From Lingula anatina (taxonomy: Eukaryota; Brachiopoda; Lingulata; Lingulida; Lingulidae), in the NCBI RefSeq assembly GCF_001039355.2, contig NW_019773513.1, positions 524,245 to 588,244 on the forward strand: 64,000 nucleotides of DNA. The letters run 5' to 3'. This document shows positions 54,501 through 64,000 of the stretch, one piece after another. Position 1 is the stretch's first letter, and each line of letters begins with the position of its first letter. The notes under the pieces were generated by a model that saw nothing but the letters and a program-made list of their open reading frames with translations, was not told the DNA's origin and searched no databases. Both the position numbers and the translations under genes were made by a program.

Positions 54501-57500
54501 ATAAGGATATTCAGGGGCGGATCCAGAGCCGNCTTTTTATTTTCTCCTTTTTCACTTTCTTATTTATTTACTTTCTTTTTAAACTAATACGATGAGCACG
54601 ACTTTATAATTTGATCTAGAAATACGATAAGTGAAAATCCCTCAAACAATAATTATGTTACAAAAGGAATTCAGGATGATTTCGAAAACAGCTGAACCCT
54701 TGTCTTCTACGAGGCGGAAATATTCCCTTTTCTGCAGCCATGGATGCATCACGCTAAAAGCATCTCAATCTTGTGATAGCTGGTCAAACGGATGAAATCT
54801 ACAGATAGCTAGACTAATATAAGAGGTCAGCAACAAAGCGTAGTCATCTATGCACTCCTGCACGACGACTTTTTTGCGTTCGTGGCAATTGAAAACCATA
54901 TGGCATGCGCTTGTCTAAGATTCGTTCGCTGCGCTTTGTGATTGTTCGTGATCCTTTGCATGCACTTAACTTGAACCTTTCAACGTGAAAGACATTGAAT
55001 GGGTCCCATATCAAATTAACACCTGATCTCCCCAGATGGAAATGACAGCCGGTTGACAAGGGTCTTTCAAGGCTCGCCAACAGAAATAATTCTGAAGACA
55101 TACAAAAGAAACACGATGAGTTTTCTATAATACAAGCTATTGTCCTCTTCAACAAGGTGTAAAATGTGGAGATTGTCACGATCTGTAAACCTTTTTCGAA
55201 TTCTATTTTTACCGTCACTAGAGAGTCTCTACCTGTATCACATGATTGAAGCAATCACAAGAAAGTTTGCACTCAAAGAAGGATTCATGGACAAGTATTG
55301 ATTTGTGAACGGATTTTGAAACTGTATACCTTGGTGAAATAAGGAAAACAAGTCTAAAATTACGTTTTTTGTTGTTTTGTGCTTGTTACATAAAGGTCTA
55401 ACGCTTCTTGAATGCCTCAATGTCATGATTTTGTTCTAGAGTGAACAGTAACGATTGAAATTTGAGGCACACAAGAACTCAATATCACAACTTAATTAAA
55501 TGTTCATGATTTTGACTTTTTTTCCAATTTTTCATTTTCTTTATATAGATCACCCCGGATGCATGCAGTGTGTTCCAGTGTGTTCCGGATGGAAAATTAA
55601 AATAGCTGCTGTTACTCTATCTCTTACCTAAAAATCACAAATAAGTATAGACGATAGACCGTGTCTCATAAATATCAGTGCTGCGAGTGTCCCACGAGAC
55701 ACAGTTGTGATATAGATTTCCTTCCCGCCAAAACGTAGGAGGGGGGGTGCGAGGAATACTCTGCATTTGAAATGAATGACAGTTTGTCGAAACGTACGTC
55801 AGTTCTAGTCTAAAGACCAGACATTTCAATCTATCTCCGCTAGTGACACGTAAAAAGCTGTTTCAAATCTTGGGTGTGAGGCATTCTCATCTAAGTGGCA
55901 CAGTCGATCACAAACGACCCACACTCGAGCAGCACAAGCGCTTCTTTCGAAACCATTTGTGAAAAATTTTACCACTAGCGAGACCCTTGGACACTTCAAC
56001 AAAAGTCAAATTATGGAAAACGGGCAATAATCGATCCAAAACACAAAGCAGATATTCTGGGGTATTATTCCCTCACAGGATGACAGTAAATGTGTACTTT
56101 TACGTGACATTTCCTGCTACTATGAACGAAACTAGCACTTTGAATTATCGTCGCAGGAGCGACTCCGAAATTGTGTTACGCCTGCTGTTACCTGAAAAAG
56201 AGCAACATTTATCACATGTTGGGAATCGATTAAACGAAACTGTGAAACTGAAATTAGTTGGAACCGAACGACCAAGGTACTGTTTTACAAACACTCCGTT
56301 AGTTAATTCTAGCTCACTAGATCTCCCCTTTAAATGCACAGGTGAATCTACAGAATGCAAGGGTGCATTCAGATCATGATGATCTGTGGACTAACAGGTC
56401 CGTGCATCAAATATGGCCGACCCCCTTGGAAGTTTGCCGCATGATCCCCTAATAGATACTGAATAGATTCCATGAGGAGATTATACACGGCAAGCTTCCA
56501 AGTGGCTCGGGCACATTTGACCCGCGATTCCGCGTNTTTTTATTTTCTCCTTTTTCACTTTCTTATTTATTTATTTTTCTTTTTAAACTAATACGATGAG
56601 CACGACTTTATAATTTGATCTAGAAATACGATAAGTGAAAATCCCTCAAACAATAATTATGTTACAAAAGGAATTCAGGATGATTTCGAAAACAGCTGAA
56701 CCCTTGTCTTCTACGAGGCGGAAATATTCCCTTTTCTGCAGCCATGGATGCATCACGCTAAAAGCATCTCAATCTTGTGATAGCTGGTCAAACGGATGAA
56801 ATCTACAGATAGCTAGACTAATATAAGAGGTCAGCAACAAAGCGTAGTCATCTATGCACTCCTGCACGACGACTTTTTTGCGTTCGTGGCAATTGAAAAC
56901 CATATGGCATGCTCTTGTCTAAGATTCGTTCGCTGCGCTTTGTGATTGTTCGTGATCCTTTGCATGCACTTAACTTGAACCTTTCAACGTGAAAGACATT
57001 GAATGGGTCCCATATCAAATTAACACCTGATCTCCCCAGATGGAAATGACAGCCGGTTGACAAGGGTCTTTCAAGGCTCGCCAACAGAAATTATTCTGAA
57101 GACATACAAAAGAAACAAGATGAGTTTTCTATAATACAAGCTATTGTCCTCTTCAACAAGGTGTAAAATGTGGAGATTGTCACGATCTGTAAACCTTTTT
57201 CGAATTCTATTTTTACCGTCACTAGAGAGTCTCTACCTGAATCACATGATTGAAGCAATCACAAGAAAGTTTGCACTCAAAGAAGGATTCATGGACAAGT
57301 ATTGATTTGTGAACGGATTTTGAAACTGTATACCTTGGTGAAATAAGGAAAACAAGTCTAAAATTACGTTTTTGTTGTTTTGTGCTTGTTACATAAAGGT
57401 CTAGACTAACGCTTCTTGAATGCCTCAACGTCATGATTTTGTTCTAGAGTGAACAGTAACGATTGAAATTTGAGGCACACAAGAACTCAATATCACAACT

Positions 57501-58998
57501 TAATTAAATGTTCATGATTTTGACTTTTTTTTCCAATTTTTCATTTTCTTTATATAGATCACCCCGGATGCATGCAGTGTGTTCCAGTGTGTTCCGGCTG
57601 GAAAATTAAAAAAGCTGCTGTTACTCTATCTCTTACCTAAAAATCACAAATAAGTATAGACGATAGACCGTGTCTCATAAATATCAGTGCTGCGAGTGTC
57701 CCACGAGACACAGTTGTGATATAGATATCCTTCCCGCCAAAACGTAGGAGGGGGGGGGGGGTGCGAGGAATACTCTGCATTTGAAATGAATGACAGTTTG
57801 TCGAAACGTTCGTCAGTTCTAAGTCTAAAGACCAGACATTTCAATCTATCTCCGCTAGTGACACGTAAAAAGCTGTTTCAAATCTTGGGTGTGAGGCATT
57901 CTCATCTAAGTGGCACAGTCGATCACAAACGACCCACACTCGAGCAGCACAAGCGCTTCTTTCGAAACCATTTGTGAAAAATTTTACCACTAGCGAGACC
58001 CTTGGACACTTCAACAAAAGTCAAATTATGGAAAACGGGCAATAATCGATCCAAAACACAAAGCAGATATTCTGGGGTATATTCCCTCACAGGATGACAG
58101 TAATTGAAATATCTAATCCGTCGGGAATCTTTTTGATATTCTTCAATGGGCACCCGTAACGAAAATGTGTACTTTTACGTGACATTTCCTGCTACTATGA
58201 ACGAAACTAGCACTTTGAATTATCGTCGCAGGAGCGACTCCGAAATTGTGTTACGCCTGCTGTTACCTGAAAAAGAGCAACATTTATCACATGTTGGGAA
58301 TCGATTAAACGAAACTGTGAAACTGAAATTAGTTGGAACCGAACGACCAAGGTACTGTTTTACAAACACTCCGTTAGTTAATTCTAGCTCACTAGATCTC
58401 CCCTTTAAATGCACAGGTGAATCTACAGAATGCAAGGGTGCATTCAGATCATGATGATCTGTGGACTAACAGGTCCGTGCATCAAATATGGCCGACCCCC
58501 TTGAAAGTTTGCCGCATGATCCCCTAATAGATACTGAATAGATTCCATGAGGAGATTATACACGGCAAGCTTCCAAGTGGCTCGGGCACATTTGACCCGC
58601 GATTCTGTTAGTCCGCGGATCAACTTTGGTGGTAAATGCTGCTTACTAGTATTATTACAACAATCGATTGCTTATGGATTCATGAAACCAGAATCAGACC
58701 CAGATCGACCCAGTCCTATCAAACAGGGTGGATACCTCAATCTGCATGCGGGAAGGTGCTATCTACCAAGGGTAATATAATGGCATCATTTTTGTGTCAA
58801 CATTTTCAGGGAATCAGCCAAAGCAGTGTTTGTGACTATCAAGTGAATACAATCCCCCTGTGCCTGTGGCAGAGGGTAGGGGGTAATTAAGGTTTCATTT
58901 AGGTTTTCTGAGATTGTGTATCGCCCAATAACACCGATACTCCCGATTTTCTGTCCGATGGTGTCTTTGATTGAACAAACATCGGAACGTACCATTTC

Positions 58999-59030
<32 letters not shown>

Positions 59031-62000
59031 CCATCTCGTCATCTCGTTTGAATTACCCATCCAGACATTTGAGCCGTCACCACTGTGAAGATATCTCTAG
59101 TGTTAATTAAACCAGAAGCTAGCGGGTGTCCCCAGCAGTACGTTTAGATAAGCAAATAGCTTCTGTAAACTTCGTAATTAAGTCAATATTCCTCTGGGGA
59201 GTCGTGCGTTAGATGGTATAGGAACTGGAAAGCGTCTAATCTTGTCGTAACACACATGCATTGCATGAGGAGAAAAAGGTTTGGAATCATAGTCAATTAC
59301 TTGCCGACTGCTGCAATATATAAGTAAGCGCGCAAGCAGGTAGGGAGAAACGCCCGAATGGAGCGTGCAAACAGACGTATGGAAAGTACAGTAATTGGCA
59401 TACATAGTGCTAGTTTTTCTCCTGTTTCAACACACGCCAAAGTTGGCGTAGACTACCACAATGACTAAAAACGTTGGCAATATCAGAAAAAGCACCCGTT
59501 TTTGTGTCGAACATTGGGAGCACTGTACCAAAAAGACGCACACATAATGTATACCTTAATTAATTAATTAATCAAAAGTCTTATCTCTAGCGGATTACTT
59601 AATAGTCCTAATAGTCGTCATTTGGTAAGTCGACTTTCCGTCTGCCATTTACAGTATTTAGAGCATTGTCTAGCCAGGTCTATCAATTATCCAATACGTC
59701 TCTCGGAGGAATCATTACGGACATTGGGACTGTCACGTACCGGTGACTTCCGTCACTTGTCACATCTGTCAACACGTTCACTCAGGAGGATTAATCAGAG
59801 TAAAGGTCTAAACTGTCACTCGGCGGACGCGCTGAAAAATGAGATGTTAATCTCTGTGGAGTTTGGTCTCGGGGAAGTTTGGTAAAAAGGTTATGCGTGC
59901 AAAAGAACACAGGTTTCTTTTAGATGCACCTGTTACGTGAATTCGATTAGTTTTTGTCATGGGACCGATTACATTACATTACTTTCCATCTGCCATTTGC
60001 AAGAGAGCTTCTCCATAAATTGGCAATTGCTTGAATCTTCAGAGGGCAAATTACTCGTAAGTAAAATTGAAGTGAAAAGATATACCATTCAACCGATAAA
60101 AAACGTTAATCACGTCAGGTCACGTGGTCTGGCTTCTGCGCGTGCCATGTAATGCCATGTAATCAGTTTTACACGTTGTACACGGACACACCAGGGAAAA
60201 ATTTAATGTTTAAAAACACACATATGACTGCTCGAATTTCGAATTAAATTCGTATAGATTGAAGTAATATAAAAAACAAAAACCGTGGCTATAAAGGGCT
60301 CGTTGAACTACGGAATTATACTGAAGCGAAATAAGCGCTGTGAGCAGAAAATCCACATCGTTATACCTGGCGTGGAGTTACGCACCTTGAAGGTATTTTA
60401 TGCGCTTTTAAAAATGTCATAACTTCTTATTTTCAATGTGTACATAGCCTAAAGAGCTGCTTATCTTGCCTAGTTAAGGCATTGTCAATGATAAAACCCA
60501 TAAAAGAGAAGTACCTTGTGTCAATATTTCCATCTGAAATGCCAGGAAGACTACAGCGTGTGAAATGTCAGGGCAAATTTTAAGAACTTTGTTAGGTAAT
60601 TAGAAATTATATAAGATCTCGAATCCAGGTGCATGATAGGATCAACGCTGTTTCGTGTTTTGGAGACAAATGTTTTTCTTATTGCTTTTTTTAGATTTGT
60701 CGCGAAATCTCGGTTAGCATATCATGGAACATCTTATTGTTACACTGTACATGTCTGTTTACTACTCCATCATCCGCATTGATTGACTTGAAACGATTTT
60801 GCTCATTCCTATGATGGCAGCTGTGTCGGTCAATTAACACATTTTTTTTCAATCTTTTTGGCCTTAACTCAAATACATGCGCTGTGATTGTTTACTAGTA
60901 TGTATTAGTATTTAAACGAATCTTTTTTTAATTAATTCTGGGCCCCTATACATTTTGCATAACCCAAAACAATTATATGATTTTAAATTTGTTATTAGGT
61001 GACAAGTGACACGCTCGTTAATTCAAAGAGACGGGTCATTCCACAGGTGCTGCATAATTAACAAGCTTCTGAGTGACTCTTGGGTGACAGGAACTCTTCA
61101 TCAATATTGGATTGACTAGCAAAGCATATCAATAATTGCAATTAAATGTGTTTGCAGATCTTGCTAGTGCTGGTTTTAACGTTCGTTGCATCATAAATCA
61201 CAGTTTCGACATACAATGGCTCGAAGGCGGTTTCCTCCGTACACAACAGTTATTTGGTGGCTCAGATGGTGCATATACAATGGTGTTGAGGGAGAGTAGA
61301 TCCGGTGTCAGCAAAACCGAGAAGGATCCGGTTTTTCTGTTGTCAATAAAGGCTATCCCCCCTGGGCTATACAATGAAAGCAACTGCAAATGTGAAATCT
61401 CATCAGTTCTGTTCTCTCGGTCGTGTTCAAAACAATGAATTAATATGTCTTTAGCGTTATGTGACTCTGTTTTCTATAAAGCAGACGTGTCGTCCGAATC
61501 CGCCGTTTTGCAATGAATCATTTCTAAAAAAAGTTGACGTATTAGAACCTATTGACATTTATCAGACCCGGAGACACTAGAATAGCAAATGCAGATGTCA
61601 ATTGCCTGGAGATTAAAAAGGGATTTTCTTTCATTTTTCGTGATCAAGTAAAATGCTAGAAGACGAAACATGAATATTGTTTGACAGCGGAAGTGTACAA
61701 GGGCCTTGGCTCTAAGTAGTTGAGATATGCAGCTCGTTTGCCGTTAGCTATATGTCCTTAGGAGAACACTGGTTACATTAATGGTTGAACTATTGTCGTA
61801 AGACTTATGGGATCGGAACTTCCAGTACATAGGTAGAAGATTTCGTCGTTTAATTATCTAATTGCTGAAAATCAAATATGACAATTGTCAGCAAAGCGGC
61901 ACGGCCACTGTCCCCTACCGCGCTCTAACCATTTGGCACCGTTCGTGCATTTCCCCCTGTCATCCATTGAAATGGTTTAAGAACTTGGATTCCTCAGCGT

Positions 62001-63674
62001 TTATGTCAGTATTTAAGATAACTTCACTTCTCACCAAGAAACGTGAGATATCTCAAAACTACATAAGAATCCATTGGCTCCATGGCTTCTATTCTGCATG
62101 TTTGGGTGGCCAGGTAATACCCTGTTATGCTATGTTCGTGATTGCACTTTTATGACCCAAAGTTGGCTTCTGTTGCTTAACTGTCAAGCAATGGAAATAA
62201 CAGTAACTGACTGAATCAATCATGAACGTTTCTGGGGCTTTGGGCAAAGTCGATTGTGGCGGCTATGATATTAGACAACAATGAGCGAATCTTTTCGCGC
62301 CGATTTTTTCGAAGTGCGCCCTTTGATTTTAATAGCATGTCCACCAGCGATTAATCGGTTCTATATGGGAAACCCATGACGGATCTGAGTGTTTGACTGG
62401 TTCTTACTGATTATAGTGAAGGTCTCGTTGCGACTTTTAAAGTTGAGGCAGAGGTTTGTCTCTAAAGAAATGTTTCCAATCGGTTCTTCCATGTTGTCTT
62501 GGAATTAATTGTCGGTTCTTTGCGTGATGCTAGTATTGATTGTGAACTTTAAAACAGGTTAACGTATTAACTACACAACGCATATGACAGTTTATTCATG
62601 AATGATGATGTTTTGCATTTAATAAATTCACACAAACATATTAAATTACTTATTAGCTTTGGTTGATTGCTCATGCTTTTGTGACAATTACGTTGGGTTT
62701 GTTTTTGATATGTGTTGACCTTTTCGAATCCATGTCGTCTGATGACGTCAAGACAATGGGTCTTTTCAAATGTCATATGGTAATCTATTTGCTGTGATAT
62801 GGTGAACGAAAGCGCATCAGATGCGGATGTTGCAGCTGATGCTCGACCTGTTCCATTCACACTAATGATAATTTCATTAATTAAATATATAAAAGTTTCC
62901 GATCTATGACTCGCAATTCACCTTTCTTACGCAAATCAATTTTTGTGCTATTTTGAGTTTTGCGTTTGCTCTATTTTACCCCCTGAACGTGGCTTCGCTT
63001 TGCATTCCCTGTTGTTTCGTTATAAAGGGCCTATTCCTATCAGTTTGACTTGGGATATCGATAGCTTCGAACAAATAACGAGATGATATGAATAAAACAA
63101 ACCGGATAATGATATTTAATGTGATACGCGCAATCTGTGAACATCTTAATGTAATGATTTCCATGAATACTCAGTGCTTTCATGACGTTAAAAAAGCTTC
63201 TAGCAGTCTAGGGTTGGCGGTATTTATATTAAATGGATCAAAATATTTTACTCGTGCCACAAAAAATATGCAGTTCTTTTACTTTAACTATATACACAGT
63301 GATAAATAATCGGAGACGACTTGCGCAGTTTTATATACGTTTTAGAGCCCTTCCTACAATTTCTCTGCCTTAACAAAGACTCGGTGTACTGACAGTTTAC
63401 ATTCGTTGGCCGTTTACAACTGACATATTGTCCTTTTACGTTAAGTCACGTCTCAGGGTCCCGACCTTACGGCCGGCTAAATGTGCAATAAAAAGTGACT
63501 TACTGTTTGAAGTCGCCTTTCCGTTTTTACTGCGTACAGTACTCCTGCATTGCCAATGGCGGTAAAAAGGCAAAGGGTAAACAGGACCATGCCTAAGGTG
63601 ACGCTCCTAAGCATTAAGCCAAAGTCCGGTGTCAAGTCCACGTAGCAGGTGACATTTGCTGAACAGTTAGCCAT
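39046..63674 (-). CDS. HRH1-like: Histamine H1-like aminergic G protein-coupled receptor (complete, 2 exons)
   Basis: Rhodopsin-class receptor of the plasma membrane, 582 aa. Exon 1, 63504-63674, encodes the N-terminus with two glycosylation sequons (NCS, NVT) and TM1 (GNAGVLYAVKTERRLQT). Exon 2, 39046-40623, starts VSNMFIVSLAVSDL and carries TM2-TM7 and the tail. The phase-0 junction aligns without a gap to the H1 receptor. Landmarks: D70 (2.50), C97, D104-Y105 and T109 (3.32, 3.33, 3.37), DRY 121-123, K189 (5.39) and N196 (5.46), Y480 (6.51), NPLLY 513-517. The amine-binding set D3.32/Y3.33/T3.37/K5.39/N5.46 is that of H1, as are TASTASIF and PLKYLRKRTKKRAS. Loop 3 is long (~240 aa, Ser- and Arg-rich). 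Oddity: the usual Trp at 6.48 is Phe477 (CFLPYF). Start ATG has a strong context (CACCATGG). Another amine receptor is possible but less likely. Confidence 0.93.
40868..41102. repeat. GAAG/CTTC-rich element with inverted ends
   Basis: The left end (TTTTTTTCATGAAG) and the right end (CTTCATGAATTTTACC) are imperfect inverted copies. The interior repeats GAAG (five times) and CTTC (nine times). The layout resembles the 23254-23574 element, in which the end motif is also repeated inside. No coding capacity. Confidence 0.4.
44473..44640 (+). repeat. Dispersed diverged repeat, copy 1
   Basis: Starts GTGACAGGAATGG and continues TCCGCTAGGAACCG. It matches the reverse complement of 49970-50135, well over the first ~54 bp and then in patches (CCTGTACT, ATTCCTA, CTGCCA). 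An unnamed interspersed repeat without coding capacity. Confidence 0.5.
47162..47212. repeat. Compound (CT)n(CA)n microsatellite
   Basis: A CT tract of about 33 nt runs directly into a CA tract. It generates spurious open frames on both strands. Confidence 0.95.
49023..49353. repeat. 170-bp tandem duplication (two copies)
   Basis: Copy 1 is 49023-49192 and copy 2 starts at 49193, both opening with CTGTTTATTGATCGC. They share long identical runs (GAAATTCCATTGGGACATGG and GGGTCTAACTTACAT) with scattered substitutions. Similarity fades after GATCCT at ~49350. It lies in the GPCR intron; no function seen. Confidence 0.8.
49970..50135 (-). repeat. Dispersed diverged repeat, copy 2 (inverted)
   Basis: Reverse-complement partner of 44473-44640; its minus strand begins GTGACAGGAATGG at 50135. 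The two copies share several blocks in the same order. Confidence 0.5.
54470..54499. repeat. 30-nt poly-G run
   Basis: Uninterrupted G's just upstream of the first N. Other G or C runs occur at 1-12, 1295-1310, 16260-16273, 28417-28428 and near 38307-38319. Confidence 0.95.
54534..56530. repeat. 2-kb near-identical tandem unit 1, N-flanked
   Basis: Nearly identical to 56537-58605 along its whole length, in direct orientation, with rare substitutions and small indels. It starts right after an assembly N at 54532 and ends just before another at 56536. It lacks ~61 bp present in unit 2 near 58104-58164. The unit contains open frames of ~60-130 codons on both strands, none with a recognisable domain. 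It is a recent tandem duplication or two haplotypes placed in series. Confidence 0.85.
56537..58605. repeat. 2-kb near-identical tandem unit 2
   Basis: Second copy of the unit, 2069 bp. Beyond 58605 the sequence continues uniquely (TGTTAGTCCGCGG). The extra ~61 bp relative to unit 1 begins after GACAGTAA and ends near CCCGTAACGAA, with GTAA at both junctions, suggesting deletion in unit 1 by short homology. The plus-strand frame 58146-58454 is open in this unit and shifted at its start in unit 1. Confidence 0.85.
58606..63503 (-). other. GPCR intron, 5' part
   Basis: No coding exon recognised on either strand. Contains a CT microsatellite (59002-59029) and unique AT-rich sequence. Short open frames (e.g. 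59622-59885, 61136-61438 plus) have no splice partners or motifs. Confidence 0.5.
59002..59029. repeat. (CT)n microsatellite
   Basis: Fourteen CT dinucleotides in the GPCR intron. Confidence 0.95.
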
Positions 63675-64000
63675 GGTGCTGTATGTGGCCGTGCCTAAGG
63701 GCAGTAGCCGAAAATTGAAAAGCGACGTTCCAATGTGATCGCGATTGGTGCCGCTTTTAAGGAATGCGCCGTCGGCGGAGCGTCGTTACTGTTTTCCGCT
63801 CCCCGTGCGAGTTGTGCGTTAGTGGATCCAAGAATTCAGGTTTCTCTGTCTTCATTTCAAAGGGGAATTAATATCAGTGCGACCGTGTTCAGTCGGTAAC
63901 TACCCCATTTATCAGTCGTATGTCAACTACACTGGCTTGCTACTAAGCTCTCAAGACAAATATATCACAGTTATCATAACAGCCCTCCTAGAACCCAATC
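63675..64000 (-). promoter_or_regulatory. Upstream region of the H1-like receptor gene
   Basis: This stretch lies immediately 5' of the receptor start codon and should hold its 5' UTR and possibly promoter. It is richer in G+C and CpG (63720-63800) than the intron. No TATA box or initiator can be assigned with confidence. Confidence 0.35.

Larger units (their letters stand above)
40624..54533 (-). other. GPCR intron, 3' part: repeats only
   Basis: This belongs to the ~22.9-kb single intron of the H1-like receptor. I recognise no coding exon on either strand. It holds a CTTC/GAAG-rich inverted-end element (~40868-41102), a dispersed repeat (44473-44640, inverted partner 49970-50135), a CT/CA microsatellite (47162-47212), a 170-bp tandem duplication (49023-49353), a CA repeat (53839-53866) and a 30-G run (54470-54499). 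The sequence at 54514-54531 (GGGGCGGATCCAGAGCC) resembles the start of a common invertebrate repeat cut off by the N at 54532. Confidence 0.6.

Noticed and set aside
58146-58454. 102-codon plus-strand frame shared by both 2-kb units
   Set aside because: Its conservation between units only reflects near-identical DNA. Its start is disrupted in unit 1 and no protein family is recognisable.

Overview
The window is animal nuclear DNA. All protein genes are split by GT-AG introns, mostly a few hundred bases long. One gene is a Porcupine O-acyltransferase (a metazoan Wnt-pathway enzyme) and another is an aminergic GPCR most like the histamine H1 receptor. Introns and spacers are AT-rich and carry microsatellites, poly-G runs and short inverted-repeat elements. 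A bilaterian invertebrate fits best, possibly marine, but the sequence alone does not fix the phylum. Three single-base N's (28416, 54532, 56536) show that this is a draft assembly.

Layout: (1) 202-3128, plus strand: a complete seven-exon cathepsin L-like cysteine protease of 326 aa. (2) 3709-3780: tRNA-Pro(UGG). (3) 4401-26438, minus strand: a head-to-tail array of three paralogous FAD oxidoreductases (FAD_binding_4/PCMH domain plus a C-terminal ALO-type domain, as in L-gulonolactone/arabinonolactone oxidases). Nine downstream exons in each copy have matching splice phases, and eight of the nine have identical lengths. I could place a leader exon for each, so each copy reads through as an intact ORF of 585, 538 and 539 aa. 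(4) 27964-28134, plus: a lone terminal exon of an SLC22-type transporter. (5) 29795-35459, plus: a complete twelve-exon PORCN gene of 499 aa, including a 44-nt micro-exon. (6) 39046-63674, minus: a two-exon histamine H1-like receptor of 582 aa. Its single intron of about 22.9 kb holds a 2-kb near-identical tandem repeat bounded by N's, a 170-bp tandem duplication, dispersed repeats and microsatellites.

The genes do not form an operon or an obvious pathway. The oxidase array is a local gene-family expansion. Copies B and C are the closest pair, and copy A has a different leader plus an extra arginine-rich exon. The most notable points are: loss of the canonical flavinylation histidine in all three oxidases; a His-to-Asn change in the HWAK motif of copy C; a Trp-to-Phe change at the toggle-switch position of the H1-like receptor; the orphan SLC22 exon; and the N-flanked duplication, which may be an unmerged haplotype. 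Exon borders were read by eye from splice sites, phase and paralogue or family comparison, without transcript data.
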